DNA of 64,000 nucleotides from RYN-230 sp963829725 (GCA_963829725.1 CAWHJW010000002.1:1-64000), one strand, 5' to 3'; counted from the first letter of the stretch, positions 18,160 through 27,517 are shown. A program made the numbers and translations. Notes: generated from the sequence alone by a model not told the origin.

Positions 18160-18650
18160 GGGCGGGTGCGGTACGGGCTCGAGACGATCCTGCCGAGGAT
18201 GCTGATAAGGCGGCAGAGTAGTCGCGGAGCGTAGTGGGCCAACGGTCGCGATACGCACGAAGATCCACCGATCTGGCGCCAATCCCACCCGCGCTGGCAG
18301 GGTGTCCCGCTCGTACAAAACAGTAACTCCGTTGCCATTTCAGTCACGGACGCAGAGTTCTCCGACGGCATGAGGTTTCGCCAGAACCGGCTGGCCTGGC
18401 ACCCACGGCCCTTGGCGGTATGCCTCGCCATGTCCGGGCATGCGCTTGAAGATGGCCTTGAGGCTGTCGAGCCCGGCCAGGTTGCCGAGGACAGCGTTGA
18501 GGTTTGCGGCTGGCGGCGTGAGGGGCTGGTCGGCTGCCTGCAACGGCCAAGGTCCTTATGTGCCGGGACGTTTGGCACTGGGCAGGGACGGCCCACGGGG
18601 CAACGGTGAATGCCTGGCGCTCGCGCCCCGCAGGATGAGGGGGGTGCGCG
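18160..18650. other. No confident gene
   Basis: A minus-strand frame at 18340-18543 has plausible protein sequence (LNAVLGNLAGLDSLKAIFKR, then MPGHGEAYRQGPWVPG) but no family or ribosome site is recognised. It could be a fragment of a lost gene. The remainder is featureless. Confidence 0.3.
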
Positions 18651-19220
18651 ATGATCACTCAGATTCCCCGAGCCGCAGCCACGATGGCCGGGCCGGCGGG
18701 TGCCGCAGAGTCAGATGAGGACCGGGTGATCCTTCGCGATGGCTCCAGCGTTGTGATCCGGCCGCTGGCCACCGGGGATGTCGCGGCGATCGCCGCGTGG
18801 TTCGAGGGACTGGGGCCAGAGACGCGGCATGCGCGCTTCCTCGGCAGCGTCGCAATGCTGGATGACCGGACACGCTCGCAGCTCGCCCAGGTTGACCACC
18901 GCGACCACGAGGCCCTTACAGCGGTGACACCCGACGGGGCAGTCGTCGGGATCGCGCGGTATATCCGGCTTCAGCAGTCCTCGACGGCGGAGGTAGCCGT
19001 CGCCGTGGCTGACCACTGGCGGGGGCGGGGAATCGCCAGCCTGCTCCTGCAGCAGATCGCAGCGCGAGCTCGCGCGGCGGGCATCGACCGCCTGACCGCG
19101 CTATGCCTTGCGTCGAACACCGCAGTCCTGCGCCTTCTCAGCCGGCTCGGCCAGATGACAACCAGCCCACCGGTAGCGGAGGTCATCGAGGTACAGATCA
19201 ACCTATTGCCGCGTCGCTGA
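18651..19220 (+). CDS. GNAT-family N-acetyltransferase
   Basis: 189 residues. The GNAT core opens with VVIRPLATGDVAAIAAWF (about 33-50). Strand 4 EVAVAVADHWRGRGIASLLL contains the acetyl-CoA pyrophosphate loop (R/Q-x2-G-x-G/A form), followed by ARAAGIDRLTALCLASNTAV and the final strands. It would transfer an acetyl group from acetyl-CoA to a protein or small-molecule amine; the substrate is unknown. The overall pattern resembles the GNAT domain of actinobacterial protein acetyltransferases of the cyclic-nucleotide-linked type, but no cyclic-nucleotide domain is present. Start ATG 18651 follows GGATGAGGGGGG. Confidence 0.8.
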   Translation: MITQIPRAAATMAGPAGAAESDEDRVILRDGSSVVIRPLATGDVAAIAAWFEGLGPETRHARFLGSVAMLDDRTRSQLAQVDHRDHEALTAVTPDGAVVGIARYIRLQQSSTAEVAVAVADHWRGRGIASLLLQQIAARARAAGIDRLTALCLASNTAVLRLLSRLGQMTTSPPVAEVIEVQINLLPRR

Positions 19221-20103
19221 GGGCACGCCCGGCGCTGCGACGAATTCTCGGTTCGGGACGCGGTCGCATCCAGGTCTGGATATCCGCGCAACCCAATCAC
19301 CCGGCATTACTCATCCATAACAGGATGATCTGGCGTCCGTGTGATCCACAGGCCGCTGATTACTCACCCGCCCGTATTCGGCGTTATGCATGTCTTTTCC
19401 GGCCTATGTAAAGGTCTACTGCGATTACCGCCTGTATTCACCGAACTCGCGGCGAGGCTGCAGTACGGCACAAGACGTGTGGCGGTACGCCGCCATCCAG
19501 CCATCGACGGTGGCGAGGATCTGGCACCGGTAGCCTCAAGCTCCGGGCGGGACCTAGCGGTCGGCGCCCGGCCACATCCCGTGCGCCGCGTCGCGCCTGG
19601 TTCCTCACGTGGCGCACCAGTGCGCCGGTCCGCGCGCAGGGCTGCGCCACGGCGCAACCCTGCGCCTGAGCGGCGCAATGCACAAGCAGGCCCAGCGCCG
19701 GATGGACATCATCGGCGCGACGCGCCGAGCCCGCGCGCTGAGCCTGCCGTCAGCGAACGTGCGGCCCTGGCCAGCGGGCGCCGGTCGCGGGAGCCATCAG
19801 ACCGGCTGGGACGGCCAGTGTGGCTGGACTACTTGCAAATGCAGCAACAGTCACTGGCAAGAAATGGGCGTCCAGGGGGGCCGGGTGGTGACCAGATGGC
19901 AAGAGTCACGGGACCGATGACAGGGCGATTCGCGCAGGTGACAGGGTGACCAGCGCCGGTTCAGCGCCTGGAATCCGGTGTCCTGCCAGCAGCCCCAGCC
20001 CGGGGAATGTGCCCGATCCGAACACACGAACGGCGGCCCACCCGGCCGCCGTTGCTGTACTTTCCTGCTGTACTACCCGTTCGATTTGTTCGAATTTCTC
20101 CTT
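19221..20103. other. Non-coding stretch at the island edge
   Basis: No protein family is recognised on either strand. The first 230 bases are less GC-rich than the surroundings. A near-perfect hairpin (agggctgcgcca/cggcgcaaccct) is at about 19645-19668. An integrase gene would be expected next to this attachment end but is absent. Confidence 0.5.
20051..20074 (+). promoter_or_regulatory. Possible recombinase arm-type site, right end of island
   Basis: GTACTTTCCTGCTGTAC (20057-20073) differs by one base from the motif at 4812-4828, has the same orientation, and lies 31 bases inside the right attachment repeat. Confidence 0.4.
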
Positions 20104-20185
<82 letters not shown>

Positions 20186-20353
20186 GCAACGTCGCGTCCC
20201 AGGGGACGCGAACCGCAGACAGCATACCGGTTTCCCGGCATACCTTCGAACCAGGTTGATCCATCACCGGCCGCCGTCGCCCCAGAACCCTCCCGAGCGC
20301 TCAATGCCCTCGCCCCCACGAGCCCTTTCCCGCCCAAACGGGCGCCCGGCCGC

Positions 20354-20977
20354 TCAACGGTCGTCGCTGAGTACGGGCTCCGGCAAGGTACCCGCGTTGT
20401 GCTCGATGAGCCGCCAGCGCTGGCTGCGCCGGGCCAGGACGGACCAGGCGCAGTTAGCCAGCGGCCCGATCACGCCCCACAGGTCCTCCGGAAGCCCGAG
20501 CAGCCGGGCCGCGCCCAGCCTGAGCGCCGCGCCATGGCTGACCACGACGGCCAGGCTGCCCGGCGGGAGGCCGTCGGCGATCCGTTCCAGCGCGGCACAG
20601 GCCCGCTCGGCCACCGCGGACGACGACTCCCCGCCCGGCGGCAGCCACTGCGAGTGCTCCACCGGGTACTGGGTGCGGATCTGCACGTCGGTGAGGCCTT
20701 CCCAGGCGCCGCCGTGCCGCTCGCGCAGGTCCTTGTCGGTCGTCACGGTCAGCCCGGCGAGCCGGGCCAGCGGCGCCGCGGTGGCCATCGCCCGGCTCAG
20801 GTCGGAGGCGATGATCCGGTCCGGCCGCAGCGCGGCGAGCAGCCCGGCCGCCCGCTGGGCCTGCGCTTCACCCACCTCGTCCAGCGTGATGTCCGTCTGC
20901 CCCTGGAACCGGCCCTGCACATTCCACGGCGTCTGCCCGTGCCGCCACAGCACCAGCCGGATCCGCCCGTCCGGCAC
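20354..20977 (-). CDS. Histidine phosphatase family protein (GpgP-like)
   Basis: 207 residues. The RHG phosphatase motif LVLWRHGQTPWN with the phospho-accepting His is at about 8-19, followed by QGQTDITLDEVGEAQA, ASDLSRAMATA, DLRERHGGAWEG and the second catalytic His in VVVSHGAALR. The position directly after rsfS and nadD equals that of the mycobacterial glucosyl-3-phosphoglycerate phosphatase, so that or a related phosphatase role is plausible; true phosphoglycerate mutase activity is less likely. Start GTG 20977. It is the last gene of the core block before tRNA-Ala. Confidence 0.85.
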   Translation of the reverse strand: MPDGRIRLVLWRHGQTPWNVQGRFQGQTDITLDEVGEAQAQRAAGLLAALRPDRIIASDLSRAMATAAPLARLAGLTVTTDKDLRERHGGAWEGLTDVQIRTQYPVEHSQWLPPGGESSSAVAERACAALERIADGLPPGSLAVVVSHGAALRLGAARLLGLPEDLWGVIGPLANCAWSVLARRSQRWRLIEHNAGTLPEPVLSDDR

Positions 20978-21021
20978 GCTTCCGCCCGGCCCGGCCGCCT
21001 GGCCGGGCCGCTCTCTCGCAG

Positions 21022-21447
21022 TCAGCGGAAATCCCCGCCAGACGGCCGGCCCGGGCCCGCCGCAGCCGGGCCACCGGGACGGGCCCCAACCGGCTCAGGG
21101 AGTGGAAGCACCGGGCAGTCCTTCCAGAGCCGCTCCAGGGCATAAAACGCCCGTTCCTCCGTGTGCTGCACGTGAATCACGACGTCGAGGTAGTCCAGCA
21201 GGACCCAGCGGCCCTCCCGCTCGCCCTCCCGGCGCGCCGGCCGGGCTCCGGCCTTGCGCAGGCTCTCCTCGACGGCATCGATGATCGCCCGGACCTGGCG
21301 GTCGTTGGCGGCAGAACAGAGCAGGAACACGTCGGTGATGACGAGCTGCTCACTCACGTCGTAGGCGATGATGTCACTGGCCAGCTTGTCGGCCGCGGCT
21401 TCCGCGGCGATCTCCGCAAGCTCGATGGCCCTGGTGGTGGCAGTCAC
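21022..21447 (-). CDS. rsfS: Ribosomal silencing factor RsfS
   Basis: 141 residues with the complete RsfS/Iojap domain: AAEAAADKLASDIIAYDVSE, ITDVFLLCSAANDRQVRAI, then GRWVLLDYLDVVIHVQ and FYALERLWKDCP. RsfS binds ribosomal protein L14 on the large subunit and blocks subunit joining when nutrients are short. It lies between nadD and the phosphatase, all on the minus strand, in the standard actinobacterial order. The C-terminal 25 residues are Pro/Gly-rich and variable. Confidence 0.95.
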   Translation of the reverse strand: MTATTRAIELAEIAAEAAADKLASDIIAYDVSEQLVITDVFLLCSAANDRQVRAIIDAVEESLRKAGARPARREGEREGRWVLLDYLDVVIHVQHTEERAFYALERLWKDCPVLPLPEPVGARPGGPAAAGPGRPSGGDFR

Positions 21448-21586
21448 GTGTGGTATTCGTCCTCCTCGGCCGGGGACACCTCTCCCCTAGCGTCTCACGT
21501 CTGACCGGACAGGTCAGCGGGGTAATTCAGGGTATCCCGAACCGCCGGGCTAACCCACTCATGCCCGCGCGAGCCCGCGTTTCGCG

Positions 21587-22294
21587 TCACCCGGCCCTGG
21601 TACCGGGCAGGGGGCGCCCCGGCAGGGGACGCTCCCGGGCTAGGCCAGCCGGGGGGTTCCCGCAGTACAGTCGCCGCTTCGCGATGTACTGCACCACCCC
21701 GTCGGGGACCAGGTACCAGATCGGCTCGCCGTCCGCGACGCGCTCCCGGCACTCGGTGGACGAGATCGACAGCGCCGGGATCTCGATGAGGCTGGCCTCG
21801 TCGCCCGGCAGGCCCTGGCTGGACAGCTGGTGCCCGGGCCGGGTACAGCCGACGAAATGCGCCAGCTTGAACAGGTCTGCGGCGTCCTGCCAGGACATCA
21901 TCCGGGACAGCGCGTCGGCCCCGGTGATAAAGAAGAACTCCGCCGCCTCCCCGCGCAGCGACCGCAGCTCACGCAACGTGTCGATCGTGTAGGTGGGCCC
22001 CGGCCGGTCGATGTCCACCCGGCTGACGGAAAACCGCGGGTTGGACGCGGTGGCGATGACCGTCATCAGGTAGCGGTCTTCGGAGGGTGAGACCTGCCGG
22101 TCATCCTTCTGCCACGGCTGCCCGGTGGGTACGAAGATCACTTCGTCCAGCGAGAAGAAGTGCGCCACCTCGCTGGCGGCGACCAGGTGCCCATGATGGA
22201 TCGGGTCGAAGGTGCCGCCCATCACGCCGAGGCGGGGTACCCGCGGGGTCTCGCCTGCGGGCGGCTCCGGCGGGCAGATGTCACCAGCGCTCAT
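21587..22294 (-). CDS. nadD: Nicotinate-nucleotide adenylyltransferase
   Basis: About 235 residues. The nucleotidyltransferase signature GVMGGTFDPIHHGHL is at about 23-37, then FVPTGQPWQK, the FFITGADALSRM loop and ISSTECR near the C-terminus. It adenylates nicotinate mononucleotide to deamido-NAD in NAD biosynthesis. The 20 or so residues before the domain and the Pro/Arg-rich tail are variable. The start is uncertain within the first 20 codons. It lies upstream of rsfS in the usual order; here proA, often nearby, is not adjacent. Confidence 0.94.
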   Translation of the reverse strand: MSAGDICPPEPPAGETPRVPRLGVMGGTFDPIHHGHLVAASEVAHFFSLDEVIFVPTGQPWQKDDRQVSPSEDRYLMTVIATASNPRFSVSRVDIDRPGPTYTIDTLRELRSLRGEAAEFFFITGADALSRMMSWQDAADLFKLAHFVGCTRPGHQLSSQGLPGDEASLIEIPALSISSTECRERVADGEPIWYLVPDGVVQYIAKRRLYCGNPPAGLARERPLPGRPLPGTRAG

Positions 22295-22355
22295 GACGTG
22301 ACTCTAGCCGTCCGGCCGGCGAACGCCTCCCGGCCGCCTGGCTAACGCGCCCGGC

Positions 22356-23669
22356 TTAGCTCAGCCCGGGCACCGGCGGGTCCCCGCCGGCCCACCTGAC
22401 CACCCGGACGGCCTTGCCCACCTCGGTGCGCGGCACCGTGCCCCAGGGCAGCAGCCGGACGCCGATCCGCACCCCGAGGACGTTGCGCAGCCGCACTTCC
22501 AGCTCGGCCTGGGCCACGCCCGAGCCAGCGGGGGCCCGCTGCTCGCACAGTGCCACCAGATGCGGTGTGCCGCCCCGCTCGTCCACGACCAGCAGGTAGT
22601 CCGGGCTGACCGAGTCGTCCTCGAGCAGCACCCGCTCCACTTCGCTCGGGTAGATGTTCACCCCGCGGATGACGAGCATGTCGTCCCGCCTGCCGGTGAC
22701 CTGGCTCATCTTCACCAGGGTCCGACCGCAGGCACAGGCGCCCCGGCGCAGCGCGGCGACGTCCGCGGTCCGGTACCGCAGCAGTGGCAGCGCCTCCCGG
22801 CTCAGGCTGGAGAACACCAGCTCGCCCGGGGTGCCGTCGGGCACGGGCGCGCCACTCGCCGGGTCCACGGCCTCGACCAGGAAGTGGTCCTCGTTGACGT
22901 GCAGTCCGTCGGCCGCCTCGTAGCACTCCGACGCCACGCCCGGCCCGATCACCTCGGACAACCCGTAGATGTCCAGCGCGCGCAGCCCGAGCAGTTCCTC
23001 GATCCGGGTTCTCAGCTGCCGCGACCACGGCTCCGCGCCGAACAGCCCGGCCCGCAGGTTCAGTCCCTCCCCGGGGCGCAGCCCCGCCTCGGCGAGTGCC
23101 TCGCCCAGCCGGATCGCGTACGACGGCGTGCAGGTCAGGATGTCCGGCTGCAGGTCCCGGATGAGCGTGACCTGCCGCGCGGTCATCCCGCCCGAGGCGG
23201 GCACGACCGCCGCGCCCAGCTCCACCGCCCCCTGGTGGATGCCCAGCCCGCCGGTGAACAGCCCGTAGCCGTAGGCATTGTGCACCAGGCTGCTGCGGGT
23301 AGCCCCCGCGGCCGCCAGCGCGCGGGCGCACATCCGCGCCCACAGCTGCAGGTCACGACGGGTATACCCGACCAAGGTCGGGTGCCCCCCGGTGCCACTC
23401 GAGCCGTGCAGCGCGACCATCTCTGCGCGCGGCACACCCAGCATGCCCAACGGATACGCTGCCCACAAATCCCGCTTCTCGGTGCTGGGCAGCCTGGGCA
23501 GATCCTCGAGGCTGACGTCGGCCCCCGCGGTCACGCCCGCCGCGCGGAGCCGCTCGGCCTGCACCCCGTCCAGGCTGAGCAGCCGGTGAACCAGGGTGCG
23601 CAGCCGTTCCGCCTGCAGTATCGCACGCTGCTCGGGCGGCATCGACTCGGCCTCGGGTTCGAACATCAT
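22356..23669 (-). CDS. Phenylacetate-CoA ligase family (PaaK-like) AMP-forming ligase
   Basis: About 437 residues, ANL superfamily. AMP-binding P-loop ALHGSSGTGGHPTLVGYT, DIYGLSEVIGPGVASEC (Tyr/Glu motif), FSSLSREALPLLRYRT with the ribose-binding Asp, hinge GRRDDMLVIRGVNIYPSEVE, and a C-terminal catalytic Lys in RTEVGKAVRVVRW. The family activates an aryl acid to its CoA thioester. No phenylacetate catabolic genes are nearby, so the substrate is open. Start ATG 23669 is chosen because AGGTGGGA precedes ATGATG; a GTG six codons earlier is possible. The gene sits between nadD and a plus-strand secreted-protein gene. Confidence 0.85.
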   Translation of the reverse strand: MMFEPEAESMPPEQRAILQAERLRTLVHRLLSLDGVQAERLRAAGVTAGADVSLEDLPRLPSTEKRDLWAAYPLGMLGVPRAEMVALHGSSGTGGHPTLVGYTRRDLQLWARMCARALAAAGATRSSLVHNAYGYGLFTGGLGIHQGAVELGAAVVPASGGMTARQVTLIRDLQPDILTCTPSYAIRLGEALAEAGLRPGEGLNLRAGLFGAEPWSRQLRTRIEELLGLRALDIYGLSEVIGPGVASECYEAADGLHVNEDHFLVEAVDPASGAPVPDGTPGELVFSSLSREALPLLRYRTADVAALRRGACACGRTLVKMSQVTGRRDDMLVIRGVNIYPSEVERVLLEDDSVSPDYLLVVDERGGTPHLVALCEQRAPAGSGVAQAELEVRLRNVLGVRIGVRLLPWGTVPRTEVGKAVRVVRWAGGDPPVPGLS

Positions 23670-23891
23670 CGTTCCCACCTCGTGCACATCGTCCCGAATT
23701 CGGCAGAAACCGCCGGGAGCCCGTCCAGCTTGTCACACCAGGCATCCGGCGCCGAGTCCTGCTACGAAGGGTAGCTATCCAGATTCGATGCGTGTTATCA
23801 GTCGGTCCAATCCGCTGACCTGCACGCCTCGAACTCCGGGGTGATGGATCCGCCAGGAGGCGGGTCCTGTCTTCCTTTGGGAGGAAGCTTC

Positions 23892-24560
23892 ATGATCGGT
23901 ACGAAACGGTTCCGGATACCGGGCACCCGCACGGTCGGGCTGGCGCTAACCGGCCTGATGGCCGCGGGCCTGGCCATCGCGTCCGGGACGGCCTTCGCGT
24001 CAACCTCGTCGCCGTCGGCCAGCATGTCCGGGATGAAGTCCGCCAGCTCGGCCCATGGCAGCCACAGGGGCTTCACCAAGGGCTTCTATGACGGGCACAC
24101 GGTGTTGTTCTACTACTCGAAGAACTTCTTCTGCAAGCGGCCACCGGCCTCCACGGCCTCGTCGAAGTGCGAGGGCGGGACGAACTACACGCAGACCCCG
24201 TCGAGCACGTTCGACCCGCTGTACGTGATCGTCCCGCTCGGCTTCACCCCGCCGAAGTCCACCCTGCAGTGCCCGGCCGGCCGCTGCATCGACCACCCGC
24301 ACACCATCGACCTCACCTCGGTGCTCGGCAGTGGGACCGGTAACCTGCCGCTTCCGGCGCACAGCCACATCGTGGCCACGGCGAACAGCCACCAGTCCGA
24401 GTGGTGGAACGTGGACATCGTCGGCGTCAAGAGCTTGGCGGCCTGGAACAAGCTCATCCGGGCCAAGAGCGCGCGTGAACTGCAGCACCTGCAGCGCACC
24501 AACCCCACCGTCACCGGCAATATCCCAACCAACCTGTTCCTTTACTTCGCCGTGAGGTAG
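23892..24560 (+). CDS. Secreted protein of unknown function
   Basis: 222 residues. A signal peptide is clear: basic start KRFRIPGTR, hydrophobic core VGLALTGLMAAGLAIASG and an AFA-like cleavage site at about residue 37. The mature part starts Ser/Ala-rich, then has several Cys (FFCKRP, SSKCEGG, LQCPAGRCIDHPHTID) that may pair, and HSHIVATANSHQSEWWNV. I do not recognise the family. Start ATG 23892 with GGGAGGAAG upstream. It is transcribed divergently from the PaaK-like gene. Confidence 0.7.
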   Translation: MIGTKRFRIPGTRTVGLALTGLMAAGLAIASGTAFASTSSPSASMSGMKSASSAHGSHRGFTKGFYDGHTVLFYYSKNFFCKRPPASTASSKCEGGTNYTQTPSSTFDPLYVIVPLGFTPPKSTLQCPAGRCIDHPHTIDLTSVLGSGTGNLPLPAHSHIVATANSHQSEWWNVDIVGVKSLAAWNKLIRAKSARELQHLQRTNPTVTGNIPTNLFLYFAVR

Positions 24561-24785
24561 AGGGCCCTGGCCGGTGCGGGCCGCGCTGTCCCCGAGGCGT
24601 GGCCCGCACCCCCAGGCTGGCCCCGGCCGTCTCCGGCACGCAGCAGCCGGGACCAGCCCGCCCAGGACCCGGCTCAGGACCCGGCCCAGCCCCCGGCATG
24701 TACGGCCGACCTCAGCAGCCTCGCAAACACAATGTCCCGCCGACCCCAGCGGCCCCACAGACAACGGTGCTCACAACCCAGCTTC

Positions 24786-24833
24786 GTGATCTTGAGTTAG
24801 GTGCCGTCAGGACGGCACCTAACTCAAGATCAC
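24786..24833. repeat. Perfect 23-bp palindrome with 2-base loop
   Basis: gtgatcttgagttaggtgcc at the left is mirrored exactly at the right, with arms 24786-24808 and 24811-24833 around AG. No T-run follows on the plus strand. It sits 27 bases before the membrane-protein start codon. It could be a terminator for the secreted-protein gene, an operator, or a small mobile palindrome. Confidence 0.75.
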
Positions 24834-24859
24834 AACCCGAGATTGGAGAGGTGCCGAAG

Positions 24860-26320
24860 ATGGCTGAGCAACCGATCGCACCGGCGCAGGCGCCGGCCCG
24901 GGAAACATCGCTGCGCCGGTTCAGCTGGCGCCACGCGGCCGGGGGGGCCGGGCTGGCCGCCGGCGCCGTGATGGTGACCGGGGCGTTCCTGCCCTGGGTG
25001 AGCACGTTCGCCGGGCTGATCGGCATCCCCGGCGTCCGCGGCAGCAACGGGCGCCTGCTGGCCGCCGGGGGAATCGTCATCGCCGTGGCCGGACTGGCCC
25101 AGCTGATTCGGGGCGGCCGCTGGTCACGGTGGCTGATTGGCTATGCCGGTTTCGCCGCCACGTCGTTCGCCGGCTTCCTGCTGATCCAGCTGGCCGCCAG
25201 CATGCAAGCGCTGAGCACGGACTCGATGGTGGTGGCGCGCAGCGGACCCGGCCTGTGGGTCACTGCCGCCGGATCGGTGCTGGCCTTCGCCACCCTGTTC
25301 TTCCCGTCTTCCGGCCAGCGGGCCCTGGTCCGCCGGGACACCGGCGGCGGGCTGCTGGCCTGGGCCGCCGACCGGGAATCGGCCGGGTGGCGGCGCGGCA
25401 TCCAGATCACCCTCGGCGTGGCCTGGCTAGCCGACGGCGGGCTGCAGCTCCAGCCGTTCATGTTCGGCCGGGGCCTCGTGAACCAGATCCTCGTGCCCTC
25501 GTACATGGGCAGCCCAGCCGGGGTCACCGGCCCGGCCATGGCCTTCACCCGGCTGGTCCTGCATGCCCCGGCCGCCTGGAACGCCGCGTTCGCGGTCAGC
25601 CAGCTGCTGCTCGGCGCCGCGCTGCTCTGGCGGCCGTCCGTGCGGGCGGCACTGGCCGCCAGCATCGTGTGGGCGCTGGGCGTGTGGTGGGTCGGCGAGG
25701 GGCTGGGCGGTGTGCTCAGCGGATCGGCCAGCCCGCTCACCGGCGCGCCCGGCGCGGTCATCCTGTACGCGCTGCTGGCCGTGCTGGCCTGGCCCGCCCC
25801 GGCCGGCCGGCCAGCGGCAGGCTCTGTCGCCGCGGGTAGCCCGCTGGGCCGCACCGGGGCCCGGGTCGCCTGGCTGGCACTGTGGGGCAGTTCTGCCTAC
25901 CTCATCCTGCAGGCGGCGAACCGGGCGCCTCGTGCGCTGCACGACACCATCGCTGGGCTGGCGGCCAGGGAACCCGGCTGGGTCGCCGCCATGGACCGGG
26001 CGGTCGCCAGCACGGCCGGGAGTCACGGCACCGTGATCAGCATCATTGTCGCGGTGGTCTTCGTGGCGGTGGGCCTGGGGGTGTTCTGGGCAGCCAGCAC
26101 GCGGGCCGCGCTGGTGCTCGGCGTGATCACGGCCGTGACGATCTGGGTGTTCGGGGAGAACTTCGGCGCGATCCTGGCCGGGCACGGCACCGACCCCAAT
26201 TCCGGCCTGCTGCTGGTGCTGCTGGCCGCGGCGTTCTGGCCGCGGCGCCCCCAGCCGGCCCCGGAAGTTTCCGGTGATCACGGCGAGGTTGCGGCCACGT
26301 CGGTCAAGGAAATGGCGTGA
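24860..26320 (+). CDS. Multi-pass membrane protein of unknown function
   Basis: 486 residues with roughly ten to twelve hydrophobic segments, for example AGLAAGAVMVTGAFLPWVST, LLAAGGIVIAVAGLAQLI, LWVTAAGSVLAFATLFF, ILYALLAVLAWP, VISIIVAVVFVAVGLGVFW and GLLLVLLAAAFWP. Loops between the middle helices (GGLQLQPFMFGRGLVNQIL, WWVGEGLGGVLSG, FGENFGAILAGHGTDPNSG) look conserved. No transporter or enzyme motif is recognised. Start ATG 24860 has GGAGAG nine bases upstream; the frame is open further upstream through the palindrome, but that part is not protein-like. Confidence 0.75.
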   Translation: MAEQPIAPAQAPARETSLRRFSWRHAAGGAGLAAGAVMVTGAFLPWVSTFAGLIGIPGVRGSNGRLLAAGGIVIAVAGLAQLIRGGRWSRWLIGYAGFAATSFAGFLLIQLAASMQALSTDSMVVARSGPGLWVTAAGSVLAFATLFFPSSGQRALVRRDTGGGLLAWAADRESAGWRRGIQITLGVAWLADGGLQLQPFMFGRGLVNQILVPSYMGSPAGVTGPAMAFTRLVLHAPAAWNAAFAVSQLLLGAALLWRPSVRAALAASIVWALGVWWVGEGLGGVLSGSASPLTGAPGAVILYALLAVLAWPAPAGRPAAGSVAAGSPLGRTGARVAWLALWGSSAYLILQAANRAPRALHDTIAGLAAREPGWVAAMDRAVASTAGSHGTVISIIVAVVFVAVGLGVFWAASTRAALVLGVITAVTIWVFGENFGAILAGHGTDPNSGLLLVLLAAAFWPRRPQPAPEVSGDHGEVAATSVKEMA

Positions 26321-26395
26321 TGGCCGGCGGCGCCGCCCGGCGCCGCCGGATTGGTGGTGCTAGGCCGGCCGGCACTACCCGGGATACGGCCTAGC

Positions 26396-27430
26396 ATGGC
26401 TGGCATGACCACTGTGCCGGATCGTGCCCGCGTCCGCCTTCCCGGGATCAGCTCGCGTGCCTACGAGCACCCCGCTGACCGGTCGGCGCTGGTAGCTATG
26501 CGCAAACTCACCGGCTTCGACGTGCTGCTCAAGCGCCTGGCCGGGCTGTTCAGCGACCGGAGCCTCCGGCTGCTGTTCCTGGCCAGCTCCGTGCGGGCGT
26601 CCAACGAGCAGTTCCCCGACCTGTACCAGCTGCTGCTGGACGGGGCTGCCATCCTGGACCTCCCTGAGGTACCCGAGCTTTTCATCTCGCAGAACCCGAT
26701 GCCGAACGCGATGACGCTCGGGTCGGACAAGCCGTTCATCGTGATCACTACCGGCCTGGTCGACCTGCTGGACGCTGAGGAGCACCGGTACGTGATCGGG
26801 CACGAGCTCGGGCATGTGCTGTCCGGGCACGCGGTGTACCGGACCATGCTGTTCCACCTGACCCGGCTGGCCACCCGGCTGGCCTGGTTCGCCATCGGCT
26901 ACATCGGCCTGCGGGTGATCATCGCCGGGCTGGAGGAGTGGTACCGCAAGTCCGAGCTGTCCTGCGACCGGGCCGGCGTGCTGGCCAGCCAGGACCCTGC
27001 GGCGGCGCGACGGTCGCTGATGAAGATCGCCGGCGGCTCGCGGATTTCCGAGCTGAGCCCGGACGAGTTCCTCAGGCAGGCCCATGAGTACGACGCCGTG
27101 CCGGACGTGCGGGAGGGCCTGCTGAAGATGCTGCAGATGCAGGGCACCACGCACCCGTTCGCGGTGGTGCGGTTCGCCGAGCTGGACCACTGGGTGGCCG
27201 ACGGCGAGTACGCCGACATCCTGGCGGGCAATTACCCGCGCCGAGAGGACGACAGCGGCACTAGCATCGGCGACGAGTTCGTGGCCGCCGCCAAGGCCTA
27301 CCAGGACTCGTGGAGCCGGTCCTCCGACCCGTTCATCGGCCTGGTCAAGGGAGTCGCCGAGACCACGGTGGGGGCCGGGGAACGGATCTTCGAGGGCCTG
27401 TTCGGCCGCCGCGGCGGCAGCGACAGCTAA
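26396..27430 (+). CDS. M48-family zinc metallopeptidase
   Basis: About 344 residues. The zinc motif HELGH in YVIGHELGHVLSGHAVYR is preceded by PMPNAMTLGSDKPFIVITTG; the third ligand is probably Glu in SELSCDRAG. A hydrophobic stretch (LAWFAIGYIGLRVIIAGL) after the active site suggests membrane association. M48 enzymes (HtpX-like) take part in membrane-protein quality control. The C-terminal part has YDAVPDVREGLLKMLQMQGT and THPFAVVRFAELDHW. Start ATG 26396 (second ATG 26405) has no ribosome site, so the gene may be leaderless. The plus-strand orientation is opposite to the surrounding core genes. Confidence 0.85.
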   Translation: MAGMTTVPDRARVRLPGISSRAYEHPADRSALVAMRKLTGFDVLLKRLAGLFSDRSLRLLFLASSVRASNEQFPDLYQLLLDGAAILDLPEVPELFISQNPMPNAMTLGSDKPFIVITTGLVDLLDAEEHRYVIGHELGHVLSGHAVYRTMLFHLTRLATRLAWFAIGYIGLRVIIAGLEEWYRKSELSCDRAGVLASQDPAAARRSLMKIAGGSRISELSPDEFLRQAHEYDAVPDVREGLLKMLQMQGTTHPFAVVRFAELDHWVADGEYADILAGNYPRREDDSGTSIGDEFVAAAKAYQDSWSRSSDPFIGLVKGVAETTVGAGERIFEGLFGRRGGSDS

Positions 27431-27517
27431 CCGGGCGCCCAGCTCAGGGTCCGGCCGGCGGAAGCAGCAGCTGACCCGGCTGCCCGGGCGCCCAGCTCAG
27501 GGGTCCGGCCGGCGGAA
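27431..27517. repeat. Direct repeat of about 33 bp, two copies
   Basis: gggcgcccagctcaggg followed by tccggccggcggaa occurs at 27431-27463 and again at 27483-27517. The second copy leads straight into the dispersed palindromic repeat. Function unknown. Confidence 0.6.

Noticed and set aside
19341..19949. Plus-strand open frame at the island edge as an integrase
   Set aside because: It contains no R-H-R-Y tyrosine recombinase or serine recombinase motif; composition is Arg/Pro/Ala only.
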